Of a stretch of 64,000 nt of DNA, positions 55,562 to 63,854 are shown piece after piece. This DNA comes from Sphingomonas profundi. GTDB taxonomy: Bacteria; Pseudomonadota; Alphaproteobacteria; Sphingomonadales; Sphingomonadaceae. The notes beneath the pieces are model-generated. The model searched no databases, was not told the DNA's origin, and saw only the letters and a program-made list of their open reading frames with translations. Within the stretch, counting starts at the first letter, position 1. The number at the start of each line of letters is the position of its first letter. The position numbers and the translations under genes were made by a program. The stretch is taken from the NCBI RefSeq assembly GCF_009739515.1, contig NZ_CP046535.1, positions 1,364,001 to 1,428,000 of the forward strand, in the 5' to 3' direction.

Positions 55562-56230
55562 ATGTATCGGATGATTGCAGGCCTGTCCGCCACCTTGCTT
55601 GCCGCCACCTTCCTCGCCGCCACCGCCGCCCCGGCGCAGACGGCGGCCGAGCAGAAGGAGGAGGTGGTCTGCCAGCTCCTCGACACGTGCGGCAGCGAGA
55701 CGGCGGCACCGCCGCAGGCCAGCCCCTCGCCGCGCGGCGCGCCGCGCACCACCAGCACGCGCGGCTTCAGCCTCGCCCGGCCGAAGGCGGACACCGCGGC
55801 CGCCGCCGCCGCCGCCCCGGTCGCGAACCGCCCGACGGCGACCAAGCAGAGCTATGCCAGCAGCAAGCCGAAGCCCGCCGCCGCCGGCAAGGCGGGCGCC
55901 TACGATCTGCGCGTCACCTTCAAGTCTGGCTCGGCCGAACTCGCACCCTCCGCCAAGTCCCGCGCGCAGATGTTCGCCAGCGCGCTCCAGGATCCGCGCC
56001 TCGCCGGCCGCCGCGTGCGGATCGAGGGTCATACAGATTCGATCGGCAATGCCGACAAGAACAAGGATCTGTCGGAGCGCCGCGCCCGCGCCGTCGCCGA
56101 CCTGCTGACCGCCTCCGGGGTGGAGAGCGGCCGCCTCGACGTCGCCGGCTACGGCCCGTCGGAGCCGCTGGCGGGCCTGCCCTCCACCGCTCCGGCCCAG
56201 CGCCGCGTGGTCGCCGTGCTCGTAAAGTAG
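55562..56230 (+). CDS. Secreted OmpA-family peptidoglycan-binding protein
   Basis: A 222-aa exported protein. Signal peptide about 1-26 (ending AQT); a short Cys-containing segment (VCQLLDTCG); a Pro/Ala-rich linker; then a C-terminal OmpA-like domain (about 118-222) with VTFKSGSAEL, IEGHTDSIGN and the ERRARAVADLL helix that binds peptidoglycan meso-DAP. There is no beta-barrel, so it is a periplasmic or outer-membrane-anchored cell-wall tether. It follows pppA on the same strand after 89 bp with its own candidate promoter; whether it serves the T6SS is unknown. Confidence 0.85.
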   Translation: MYRMIAGLSATLLAATFLAATAAPAQTAAEQKEEVVCQLLDTCGSETAAPPQASPSPRGAPRTTSTRGFSLARPKADTAAAAAAAPVANRPTATKQSYASSKPKPAAAGKAGAYDLRVTFKSGSAELAPSAKSRAQMFASALQDPRLAGRRVRIEGHTDSIGNADKNKDLSERRARAVADLLTASGVESGRLDVAGYGPSEPLAGLPSTAPAQRRVVAVLVK

Positions 56231-56271
56231 CGGGGCCTAGCTTCACACGGAAACGGAGCGGCGGCCCGCCC

Positions 56272-56958
56272 CTATTCGCCGGAGACCCGCTCGAACGGCA
56301 GGAAGAAGGACCGGGCGTGGTCGATGAAGCGCTGCTCGTCGGCGAACGCCTCCTGCGCGATCTCGGGTGAGGCGAGCTTGGCGGCAAGCTCCGCCACATC
56401 ACCGAAATAGGCTTCGGCCGTGCCGTCATAGGATGATGGCGGCAGGCCTGTTACCGCCGCCACCAGCGCGGCGGCCGCCGTATCCTGGTGCAGCTGGCGA
56501 TAGCGCGCCGCCGGATCGCGCCTGCCGAAATCGGCGTGGCGGTTCAGCCAGTAATCCTGGAAGCCGGCGCGATCCAGCGCGGCCACGCGCGTCAGCGGGC
56601 AGATCAGCGCGATCGGGTCGTCGCCGGGCATCACATGATGCTCCAGGCCGGCGATCACGCCGCAGCGATCGCTATCCACCAGGGCGTCGATCGCATCGCC
56701 CAGCCCCGCGAGCGGTGCCGCCAGCCCATCCCACGTCGTTCCCTCGTCGCCGCTGATCTCGACGACGGCGTCCACCGGCGCGCGTGCGCCGCCCGCGCCA
56801 CCCTGCGGGCTCTCCCCCAAAATCCCGCGCGGCAGCGCGCGCAGCACGGCGGCACCCTCCACGCCGCGCGTCCGCCCGGCCAGCAGCGACACCAACGGCG
56901 CGATCGCCTCGTTCGATCGCGCCGCCAGCAGCAGCTGGATCTTCGCGCGGACGATCAC
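56272..56958 (-). CDS. EthD-domain protein
   Basis: A 228-aa protein. Its C-terminal half (about 115-220) has the EthD dimeric ferredoxin-like pattern, including FQDYWLNRHADFGRR and LPPSSYDGTAEAYF; the N-terminal half is a less conserved possible second copy. EthD-like proteins accompany aromatic or ether degradation and are thought to assist in substrate handling. The start is GTG at 56958 overlapping the GMC oxidoreductase stop (GTGA), so translation is coupled to that gene. Confidence 0.75.
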   Translation of the reverse strand: MIVRAKIQLLLAARSNEAIAPLVSLLAGRTRGVEGAAVLRALPRGILGESPQGGAGGARAPVDAVVEISGDEGTTWDGLAAPLAGLGDAIDALVDSDRCGVIAGLEHHVMPGDDPIALICPLTRVAALDRAGFQDYWLNRHADFGRRDPAARYRQLHQDTAAAALVAAVTGLPPSSYDGTAEAYFGDVAELAAKLASPEIAQEAFADEQRFIDHARSFFLPFERVSGE

Positions 56959-58598
56959 GCCGCCGCCGCCGTCGTCTTCGCCGTCGCCAGGATCCGCTCG
57001 GCCGCGCGCCAGCCGAGCGCCATCGCCGGCGCGTTGGTGTTGCCCGAGACGGTCGCCGGCATCACCGAGCAGTCGACCACGCGCAGCCCGCTCACCCCGT
57101 TCACCCGCAGGTCGGGATCGGTGACGGCGGCATTGTCCGTGCCCATCCGGCAGGTCGCCACGGCATGGGTGCCGCACATCGAGAAGCGACGGAACGCGTT
57201 CAGCAGCGCGGCATCGTCCTCCACCGCGCGGCCGGGAAACAGCTCGCGCTCCACATGCTGCGCGATCGCCGGCTGGTCCATCCACCGGCGCATGTAGCGG
57301 ATCATCGCCACGGCGGCATGCTGGTCCTCCGGCGTGGTCATCCAGTTCGGCTCGATCACCAGCGGCGCGTCCGGATCGGCCGATCGGATGCGCACGCTGC
57401 CCTCGCTCGTCAGCCGCAGCAGCTGGCCGTACATGGTGAGGCCCGGCTCGCGCTCCACGTCCGCCAGCGGCACCGGGAAATTGTCGTCGTCGCCGCGCGC
57501 GAAGGTGAAGGCGCCCATGTAGAGTTGCGCGTCCGGCCGGTCGACGCCCGGCTCGGTCCGCACGAAGGCGCCTACCTCGAACGGGCCGGTGGCCAGCGGC
57601 CCGTCGTGGCGCAGATAGTAGCGCAGCACGTTCCTGGCCAGGCCAAGCCCGTGGAACTCGCGGTTGATGCCCGGATCGCCCTTCAGCCGGTAGGGCATCG
57701 AGAAGCCGAGATGGTCGAGCATTCGCTCCCCCACCTCCGGGCTGTCGACGAGCGGATCGATGCCCAGCCCGCGCAGGCGGTCGGCCGATCCGATGCCGGA
57801 AAGCTGCAGGATCTTGGGCGAGATCAGCGCGCCCGCCGACAGGATCACCTCGGCCCGCGCGTGGTAGCTGCGCGGCTTGCCCTCGAACCGTCCCTCCACA
57901 CCCGTCGCCCGGCGCTGGCCGTCGAACGTCACCCGGTCAACCAGCACGCCCGTCACCACGCGCAGGTTCGGCCGCTTCATCGCCGGCTTCAGGAAGGCCA
58001 CGGCCGCGCTCTGCCGGCGGCCGCGCTTGATGTTGTGGCTGTAATAGCCGACGCCCTCCTGATCCTCGCGGTTCAGATCCTCCCGCCGCTCCAGCCCCAT
58101 CTGCTCGCCCGCCGCGATCAGCGCCTCGCTCAGCGGATAGCGATAGTGGCCGGAGGAGACGTGCACCGGCCCGCCCTCCCCGCGCACCCCGTCGTCGCCC
58201 AGCTCGTGATCCTCGATCGCGCGGAAGGCGCGCTTCATCGTCGGCCAGTCCCAGCCGGTGGCGCCGCGCGTCACCCACTCCTCATAATCCTCCGGCTGGC
58301 CGCGCACGTAGATCATGCCGTTGATCGAGGAGGAGCCGCCCAGCCCGCGCCCGCGCACCCACGTCTCCGATGGCGGATCGCCGGGGATGCGCGGCTGGTC
58401 GATCGGGAAGTGCCAGGCGTGCTTCGGATCCAGCACCAGCTTGCCGAGCCCCTTGGGCATGTGGATCAGCGGATGGCTGTCGATCCCGCCGGCCTCCAGC
58501 AGCAGCACGCGGTTGCGAGGATCGGCCGACAGGCGCTCCGCCAACACGCAACCGGAGGAGCCGGCGCCCACGATGATATAGTCGTAGCTGTCGGGCAC
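56955..58598 (-). CDS. GMC-family FAD-dependent oxidoreductase (choline dehydrogenase-like)
   Basis: A 547-aa flavoprotein oxidising alcohols. The FAD-binding dinucleotide motif is IIVGAGSSGCVLAERLS; the first GMC signature is GGSSSINGMIYVRG, and the C-terminal block CGTHAVATCRMGTD ... VSGNTNAPAMALGWRAAE contains the catalytic His region. The start GTG at 58598 is preferred because AAGGAG lies 7 nt upstream; a GTG at 58604 sits too close to it. The coupled EthD gene follows. It is divergent from a GST gene. Confidence 0.9.
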   Translation of the reverse strand: MPDSYDYIIVGAGSSGCVLAERLSADPRNRVLLLEAGGIDSHPLIHMPKGLGKLVLDPKHAWHFPIDQPRIPGDPPSETWVRGRGLGGSSSINGMIYVRGQPEDYEEWVTRGATGWDWPTMKRAFRAIEDHELGDDGVRGEGGPVHVSSGHYRYPLSEALIAAGEQMGLERREDLNREDQEGVGYYSHNIKRGRRQSAAVAFLKPAMKRPNLRVVTGVLVDRVTFDGQRRATGVEGRFEGKPRSYHARAEVILSAGALISPKILQLSGIGSADRLRGLGIDPLVDSPEVGERMLDHLGFSMPYRLKGDPGINREFHGLGLARNVLRYYLRHDGPLATGPFEVGAFVRTEPGVDRPDAQLYMGAFTFARGDDDNFPVPLADVEREPGLTMYGQLLRLTSEGSVRIRSADPDAPLVIEPNWMTTPEDQHAAVAMIRYMRRWMDQPAIAQHVERELFPGRAVEDDAALLNAFRRFSMCGTHAVATCRMGTDNAAVTDPDLRVNGVSGLRVVDCSVMPATVSGNTNAPAMALGWRAAERILATAKTTAAAA

Positions 58599-58738
58599 GG
58601 GCACTCTCCTTGCAGGTCTCGGCGCCTGTCTAGCCGTCGGCGGCCGGCGGCCGCACCTGATCGAAAGGCTGGCACGCGGCGAGGGATCGGCGATGGCCCC
58701 GCCACGTTCTCGCTCCGCACACGCCAGCGGAGGTTTCC

Positions 58739-59377
58739 ATGCTCACCGTCCACCATCTCGGCATCTCGCAATCGGATCGCATCGTCTGGCTCTGCGAGGA
58801 GCTGGAGATCCCCTACGATCTGGTCCGCTACGATCGCGATCCGGTCACGCGCCTGGCGCCGGCCGAGTATAAGGCGCTGCACCCGTTCGGCACGGCGCCC
58901 GTCATCGTCGACGGCGATCTGGTGCTCGGCGAATCCGGTGCGATCATCGAGTATATCGTCGGTCGCTACGGGGAGTGGCGGCTTGCCCCGCGGGCGGACG
59001 ATCCCGATTTCGCCGACTATCTCTACTGGTTCCACTTCGCCAACGCATCGATGATGCCGGCGGCGATGATCGACATCGTGATCGGCATGATCGGCGGCAC
59101 GGCCGAAGGCGTGGTGGCGGCGCTGCGCGCGCGTGGCGACCGCGCTTTTGCCATGGTCGAGCAGCGGCTGGGCGAGGTCGACTATTTCGCCGGCGACCGC
59201 TTCACCGCCGCGGACATCATCATGCTGTTCCCGCTCACCACGATGCGGGCGTTCGTGCCGCGCGATCTCTCGCCCTATCCGAACATCCTCGCCTATCTCC
59301 AGCGCATCGGCGCTCGGCCCGCCTACCAGCGCGCGATGACGAAGGCCGATCCGGAACTGCCGCCGATGCTCACCTGA
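58739..59377 (+). CDS. Glutathione S-transferase family protein
   Basis: A 212-aa GST: an N-terminal thioredoxin-like glutathione-binding domain (about 1-80; LTVHHLGISQSDRIVWLCEEL, GTAPVIVDGDLVLGESGAIIEYI) and a C-terminal helical domain (about 90-205; YFAGDRFTAADIIM, the N-capping box). GSTs of this kind conjugate or reduce electrophiles. GGAGG lies about 5 nt before ATG 58739. It is divergent from the GMC gene, 134 bp apart. Confidence 0.9.
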   Translation: MLTVHHLGISQSDRIVWLCEELEIPYDLVRYDRDPVTRLAPAEYKALHPFGTAPVIVDGDLVLGESGAIIEYIVGRYGEWRLAPRADDPDFADYLYWFHFANASMMPAAMIDIVIGMIGGTAEGVVAALRARGDRAFAMVEQRLGEVDYFAGDRFTAADIIMLFPLTTMRAFVPRDLSPYPNILAYLQRIGARPAYQRAMTKADPELPPMLT

Positions 59378-59490
59378 GCGGGCCGCCCCATTTTCGCACG
59401 ACCGCCCCGGTGGCGGATACGACGCACCCCTTCCCTTCCGCTGCGACGCAATATAGGTGACGTGCGCGTAAAGCTGGGAGACACAAGAGC

Positions 59491-60390
59491 ATGGCTATCG
59501 ATTTCGCCGGTCGCGTCGCGATCGTCACCGGGGCGGGCGGCGGCCTGGGCCGCGCCTATGCGCTGGCGCTGGCGCAGCGCGGCGCGAAGGTCGTCGTCAA
59601 CGATCTCGGCGCCTCGCGCGATGGCACCGGCCACTCCGACGCGGCGCTGAAGGTGGTCGAGGAGATCGAGGCCGCCGGCGGCGAGGCCATGTCGAACGGC
59701 GGCAGCGTGACGGACGCGGCGCAGATGGTGGAGATGGTCGCGAAGGCCAAGGAGACGTGGGGCGGCGTCCACATCCTCATCAACAATGCCGGCATCCTGC
59801 GCGACAAGAGCTTCACCAAGATGACGATGGAGGACTTCCGCCTCGTCATGGACGTGCACGTCAACGGATCGGCCAACGCCACCAAGGCGGTGTGGGATCT
59901 GATGCGCGAGCAGAATTACGGCCGCATCCTGATGACCGCCTCGTCGACCGGCCTCTACGGCAATTTCGGGCAGGCGAACTACGGCGCCGCCAAGCTCGGC
60001 CTCGCAGGTCTCACCAAGACGCTCTATCTGGAGGGCGCGAAGTATAACGTGAAGTGCAACACGATCGCCCCGGTCGCCGGCACGCGCATGACGGAGGACA
60101 TCTTTCCGCCCGAGGCGTTCAAGGCGTTCGCGCCCGAGAACGTCGTGCCCGCCGCCCTGTACCTGGTGTCGGAGGAGGCACCGGCCAACGCGATCATCGG
60201 CGCCGGCGCGGGCTTCTACCACGCCGCTTACGTCACGATGACGCAGGGCGCGCTACTGGACGAGACGGATCGCACGCCGGAAGGCATCGCCGCCAACTGG
60301 GATCGGATCACCGATCGCACGGGCGAGCATGTTCCCGCCTCTGGCTCCGAACAGTCGATGGCGATTTTGTCCAAGCTGCAGGGCAAGTAG
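59491..60390 (+). CDS. SDR-family oxidoreductase, (3R)-hydroxyacyl-CoA dehydrogenase-like
   Basis: A 299-aa short-chain dehydrogenase. NAD(P)-binding [41 protein letters not shown], the catalytic Ser in [11 protein letters not shown] and Tyr-x-x-x-Lys in NYGAAKLG. The extended C-terminal tail and the [10 protein letters not shown] element match SDRs of the multifunctional-enzyme (hydroxysteroid 17-beta dehydrogenase 4 type) branch of beta-oxidation. It has a GGGAG ribosome-binding site and ends in a bidirectional hairpin terminator. Confidence 0.9.
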   Translation: MAIDFAGRVAIVTGAGGGLGRAYALALAQRGAKVVVNDLGASRDGTGHSDAALKVVEEIEAAGGEAMSNGGSVTDAAQMVEMVAKAKETWGGVHILINNAGILRDKSFTKMTMEDFRLVMDVHVNGSANATKAVWDLMREQNYGRILMTASSTGLYGNFGQANYGAAKLGLAGLTKTLYLEGAKYNVKCNTIAPVAGTRMTEDIFPPEAFKAFAPENVVPAALYLVSEEAPANAIIGAGAGFYHAAYVTMTQGALLDETDRTPEGIAANWDRITDRTGEHVPASGSEQSMAILSKLQGK

Positions 60391-60404
60391 CACGGGAAAA
60401 ACCA

Positions 60405-60438
60405 GGTGGCGGCACGGGTAACCACCCGGGCCGCCGCC
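60405..60438 (-). terminator. Intrinsic terminator of the DUF2794-cysE transcript
   Basis: A 14-bp stem with one A/G mismatch (arms 60405-60419 and 60424-60438, loop AACC). Read on the minus strand it is followed by TGGTTTTTC, a proper U-rich tract, directly after the DUF2794 stop codon. On the plus strand only a short TT follows, so it ends the minus-strand transcript best but may also serve the convergent SDR gene. Confidence 0.75.
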
Positions 60439-60777
60439 TTACTCCTCAACCAGCTTCATCAGCTTGCGTTCGACCGGCGCCAGTACCGGGCCGAGTTCGT
60501 GCCCACGCCGCAGCACCGCCCCGCCCTCGCCGATCAGCGCCCACATGCCCTGGCGGCCGCGCAGCGCCGGACGCTTCTCGATGCGATATTCCGGCCGCTC
60601 CGCCGCCCGGCGAAAGGCGCTGAACACCGCCGCGTCGCGCCCCAGATCGATCGCATAATCGCGCCAGTGACCGGCCGCGACCATGCGGCCGTAGAGATCG
60701 AGGATGCGCGAGAGTTCGGCGCGATCGAAGCCGGTCTGGCGCGGCCCGGCGGCGGCGATCGGAAAAGGCGTCACCAC
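60439..60777 (-). CDS. DUF2794 family protein
   Basis: A 112-aa protein of the alphaproteobacterial DUF2794 family, recognised by FDRAELSRILDLYGRMVAAGHWRDYAIDLGRDAAVFSAFRR-type sequence (positions about 18-58) and EKRPALRGRQGMWALI. No membrane segment or signal peptide. The function is unknown. It follows the serine acetyltransferase gene by 5 bp on the minus strand and ends at a hairpin terminator. Confidence 0.85.
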   Translation of the reverse strand: MVTPFPIAAAGPRQTGFDRAELSRILDLYGRMVAAGHWRDYAIDLGRDAAVFSAFRRAAERPEYRIEKRPALRGRQGMWALIGEGGAVLRRGHELGPVLAPVERKLMKLVEE

Positions 60778-60782
60778 CCCCG

Positions 60783-61487
60783 TCAGGCGCGGCTACGCTC
60801 CCCGTCGGCCTGCCGGGCGTGCTGCGCCTGCCGCTCGTCGATCAGGCTGGTCAGACGGCCGCGCAGCACCTCCATCTCGTTGCGCAGCGCCTCCAGCGAT
60901 TGCGCCTGCGGGTCGCACCGCTCCGCGCAGGAGGTGCCGTAGGGCAGGAAGCTCTTCTGATACTCGGTCGCGTCCACCAGGGTCGCGCGCGCCGGTATGC
61001 CGATCATCGACGCGCCTTCGGGCACGTCCTTCGTCACCACCGCGTTGGCGCCGATGCGGGATCGGCGGCCCACCGTGATCGGCCCCAGCACCTGCGCGCC
61101 GGAACCGATGATCGCATCGTCCTCGATCGTCGGGTGGCGCTTGCCGGCCACGCCGTTGGCGGGGTTGGTGCCGCCCAGGGTCACGCACTGGTAGATCGTC
61201 ACATTGTCGCCGATCACCGCCGTCTCGCCGATCACGGTGAAGCCGTGATCGATGAAGAAGTGCCGGCCGATCCTGGCCCCCGGATGGATGTCGATAGCGG
61301 TCAGGAAGCGGGAGATGTGGTTCACCAGCCGCGCCAGGAAGTACATCTCGCCGCGGAACAGCCAGTGCGCCACCCGGTGCAGGCCGAGCGCCAGCACGCC
61401 GGGGTAGAGCAGGATCTCCCACCGGGTGCGCGGCGCCGGATCGCGCAGCTTGATCGAATCGAGATACGCGACGAGTTCACCGAACAT
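60783..61487 (-). CDS. cysE: Serine O-acetyltransferase
   Basis: A 234-aa hexapeptide-repeat acyltransferase of the short EpsC/CysE type. It makes O-acetylserine from serine and acetyl-CoA, the first step of cysteine synthesis. The left-handed beta-helix repeats span about 90-180 (IDIHPGARIGRHFFIDHG, VIGDNVTIYQCVTLGGT, GKRHPTIEDDAIIGSGAQVLG). The long C-terminal tail holds two Cys (TSCAERC). ATG 61487 has GGGAGG about 7 nt upstream; an earlier ATG at 61523 lies before that site. Confidence 0.92.
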   Translation of the reverse strand: MFGELVAYLDSIKLRDPAPRTRWEILLYPGVLALGLHRVAHWLFRGEMYFLARLVNHISRFLTAIDIHPGARIGRHFFIDHGFTVIGETAVIGDNVTIYQCVTLGGTNPANGVAGKRHPTIEDDAIIGSGAQVLGPITVGRRSRIGANAVVTKDVPEGASMIGIPARATLVDATEYQKSFLPYGTSCAERCDPQAQSLEALRNEMEVLRGRLTSLIDERQAQHARQADGERSRA

Positions 61488-61565
61488 AAGCGTCCTCCCG
61501 ATCGATGCGGCGATCGGACCCATGTAGGAAGCCGCCCGGCGAAACGCCAGAGCGGCGGCGGCGCA

Positions 61566-62087
61566 TCAGATCATCGTGGCATGCACGGTCGCGACGGCCT
61601 TCAGCACCGCGCCGATGCGGGCGGCGGCCTGGATCGTCTCGGTCTTCACGCCATGCCCCTTCAGCACCTTCTCGTGGCTGTCGATGCACATGCCGCAGCC
61701 GTTCATCGCGCTGACGGCCAGGCTGAACAGCTCGAAATCGTCCTTCTCGATGCCGGGCGCGCCGATCACGTTCATCCGCAGGCGGGCCGGCAGCGTGCCA
61801 TATTCGGGATTGGAGGCAAGGTGGACGAAGCGATAGTAGACGTTGTTCATCGCCATCACCGCCGCCGCCGCACGCGCGGCATTGGCCGCCTCGGCGCTCA
61901 GCTTGCCGGTGGCCTCGGCCTCCGCCGCCTCGACCAGCGGCTTGTAGCCGGAACCGTGCGCGCAGCTGAGCAGCAGGCCGTATTTGCGCTGGTCGCCCAG
62001 CGTCTGGTCGGACAGCAGGGAGCCCACGTTCAGGCGGATGTCCTTGGCGTAATCGGGCAGCGTATCGGCGAAGGCCTTGAGCGACAT
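61566..62087 (-). CDS. ahpD: Alkyl hydroperoxidase AhpD
   Basis: A 173-aa AhpD-like (carboxymuconolactone decarboxylase superfamily) protein. Catalytic residues Cys131 and Cys134 in NGCGMCIDSHE, with His138 downstream, match AhpD. AhpD regenerates AhpC, drawing electrons from lipoyl enzymes, and replaces AhpF in some bacteria. It lies 81 bp downstream of ahpC with a hairpin between. ATG 62087 is preceded by GGAGACAG. Confidence 0.93.
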   Translation of the reverse strand: MSLKAFADTLPDYAKDIRLNVGSLLSDQTLGDQRKYGLLLSCAHGSGYKPLVEAAEAEATGKLSAEAANAARAAAAVMAMNNVYYRFVHLASNPEYGTLPARLRMNVIGAPGIEKDDFELFSLAVSAMNGCGMCIDSHEKVLKGHGVKTETIQAAARIGAVLKAVATVHATMI

Positions 62088-62108
62088 TGTCTGTCTCCGT
62101 TCAAATGA

Positions 62109-62145
62109 ATCGGGCGCGGGAGGGATGGTTCCCCCCGCGCCCGAT
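62109..62145 (-). promoter_or_regulatory. Intercistronic hairpin between ahpC and ahpD
   Basis: A 12-bp perfect stem (62109-62120 with 62134-62145), extended in its loop by a further GGGA/TCCC pairing. It lies between the ahpC stop and the ahpD ribosome-binding site and is followed on the minus strand by ATTT rather than a long U-tract. It may partly terminate, so ahpC is expressed more than ahpD. Confidence 0.55.
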
Positions 62146-62168
62146 CAGCATCGTGATCGTCGGAAGGA

Positions 62169-62714
62169 TCAGGCGGCGGGCTTCAGCACCTCTTCGCCGG
62201 CCTGCCAGTTGCACGGGCACAGCTCGTCGGTCTGCAGCGCGTCGAGCACGCGGATCGCCTCGGCCGGGTTGCGGCCCTGGTTCAGGCCGTTCACCGTTAC
62301 GTGCTGGATCACGTTGTGCGGATCGACGATGTAGGTCGCGCGATAGGCGACGCCAGCCTCCGCGTCGACGATGCCCAGCGCGCTCGCCAGCTTCTTCTGG
62401 TTGTCGGCGATCCACGGGAAGTCGCAGGCCGCCAGCCGCTCGTCGGACTTGCGCCACGCGAAGTGGACGAAGTCGGTGTCGGTCGAGGCGCCGATCAGCA
62501 CGGCGTCGCGATCGGCGAAATCATTCTTCAGCTCGCCATAGCCGATGATCTCGGTCGGGCAGATGAAGGTGAAATCCTTCGGCCAGAAGAACACGATCTT
62601 CCACTTGCCGTTCGTCTCGCCGGTATCGATCGTCTCGCCACCCGGCAGCGCGGCCGTGCCCTGCTGCACCGGCAGCACGAACGAGGGAAACTTGTCACCA
62701 ACGGTAAGCGCCAT
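62169..62714 (-). CDS. ahpC: Alkyl hydroperoxide reductase AhpC (2-Cys peroxiredoxin)
   Basis: A 181-aa peroxiredoxin reducing H2O2, peroxynitrite and organic peroxides. The peroxidatic Cys52 is in DFTFICPTEI and the resolving Cys166 in DELCPCNW (Cys168 also present). Its neighbour AhpD is the probable reductant. The start ATG at 62714 is divergent from oxyR with a 111-bp shared control region. Confidence 0.95.
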   Translation of the reverse strand: MALTVGDKFPSFVLPVQQGTAALPGGETIDTGETNGKWKIVFFWPKDFTFICPTEIIGYGELKNDFADRDAVLIGASTDTDFVHFAWRKSDERLAACDFPWIADNQKKLASALGIVDAEAGVAYRATYIVDPHNVIQHVTVNGLNQGRNPAEAIRVLDALQTDELCPCNWQAGEEVLKPAA

Positions 62715-62825
62715 GGGGAATCTCCATCCTTGGGGGCGTGTAAATGGAATAGAGGGGCTATTGGCAGAGTGGCGTTCAACGATCAAATAGATTATTCGGA
62801 GTTCGTTGATCGAGTGGAACGATGA
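62715..62825. promoter_or_regulatory. Divergent ahpC-oxyR control region
   Basis: The only gap between ahpC and oxyR. It contains the inverted repeat CGATCAA (62780-62786) / TTGATCG (62806-62812), 19 nt apart, and an ATAG-N5-CTAT half-symmetric site at 62749-62761 resembling the ATAG/CTAT elements of OxyR sites but with non-canonical spacing. A divergent OxyR-controlled peroxide-response promoter is expected from gene order. Confidence 0.5.
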
Positions 62826-63752
62826 ATGACGAGCTTCCTGCCTACCCTGAAACAATTGCAATATCTGGTCGCCCTGCGCCAGCACGGCCATTTCGGGCGT
62901 GCGGCGGATGCGTGCTTCGTCACCCAGTCCACCCTGTCGGCGGGCCTGCGGGAGCTCGAGTCGCTGATCGGCATCGTGCTGGTGGAGCGCACCCGCCGCG
63001 TCGTCCGCTTCACGCCGCTCGGCCTGCGCATCGCCGACAAGGCGCAACGCGTGCTGCGCGAGGCGGAGGAGCTGACCGACATGGCGCGCAGCGCCGGCAA
63101 GCCGCTCTCGGGCGAGCTGCGCATGTCGGTGATCCCCACGATCGCGCCGTTCCTGCTGCCGCGCATGCTGCGCCGCCTGCGCGCCGACTGGCCCGAGCTG
63201 AAGCTCTATCTGCGCGAGGAGACGACCGGCCTCGCCTGCGATGCCCTGCACCGCGGGCACATCGATTGCGTGCTGCTGGCGCTGCCCTACCAGTGCGGCG
63301 ACGTGGAGGTGGCGACCCTGTTCGACGACCGCCTCTGGGTGGCCTTCCCGAAGAGCGAGACGGTGCCGCCGGCCGCGATCGCCTCCGATGCCATCGACGA
63401 ATCGCAGCTGCTGCTGCTGGAGGACGGGCACTGCCTGAAGGATCACGCGCTCGCCGCCTGCAACCGGCCGGAACTGCGGGCGGAGGCGTCGATGCTCGGC
63501 ACGTCGCTGCACACGCTCGTGCAGATGGTCGATAACGGCCTCGGCGTCACGCTGCTGCCGCAGATGGCGATCGATGCCGGCATCCTCGACAATACCGACG
63601 TCGTCGCCCGGCCGCTGGCCGCCGAGCACCCGTCGCGCCGCATCGCGCTGGCGTGGCGCAAGGGATCGCCGCGCGACCGCGAATTCGCGCTCCTCGCCGA
63701 TGCGCTGCGGCAGGCGCAGTCGACGCCGCCGGCGGTTGCGGTGCCCGCATGA
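62826..63752 (+). CDS. oxyR: Peroxide-sensing LysR-type regulator OxyR
   Basis: A 308-aa LysR-type activator. N-terminal winged HTH (about 1-65; FGRAADACFVTQSTLSAGLRELE). The redox cysteines Cys203 and Cys212 (GHCLKDHALAAC) have the same 9-residue spacing as E. coli Cys199/Cys208, which form the activating disulfide. Divergent from ahpC, its classic target. The start is ATG at 62826; a GTGGAACG sequence precedes it. Confidence 0.95.
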   Translation: MTSFLPTLKQLQYLVALRQHGHFGRAADACFVTQSTLSAGLRELESLIGIVLVERTRRVVRFTPLGLRIADKAQRVLREAEELTDMARSAGKPLSGELRMSVIPTIAPFLLPRMLRRLRADWPELKLYLREETTGLACDALHRGHIDCVLLALPYQCGDVEVATLFDDRLWVAFPKSETVPPAAIASDAIDESQLLLLEDGHCLKDHALAACNRPELRAEASMLGTSLHTLVQMVDNGLGVTLLPQMAIDAGILDNTDVVARPLAAEHPSRRIALAWRKGSPRDREFALLADALRQAQSTPPAVAVPA

Positions 63753-63854
63753 TTTCGCCAAAATAACGTTAAAGTCTCTTGCAACCGTCATGGATCGGGG
63801 GGCGTATCTCACCTGTCCGTCTTCTTCAGGCGGAATCGAACAGGAGAGTACTCG

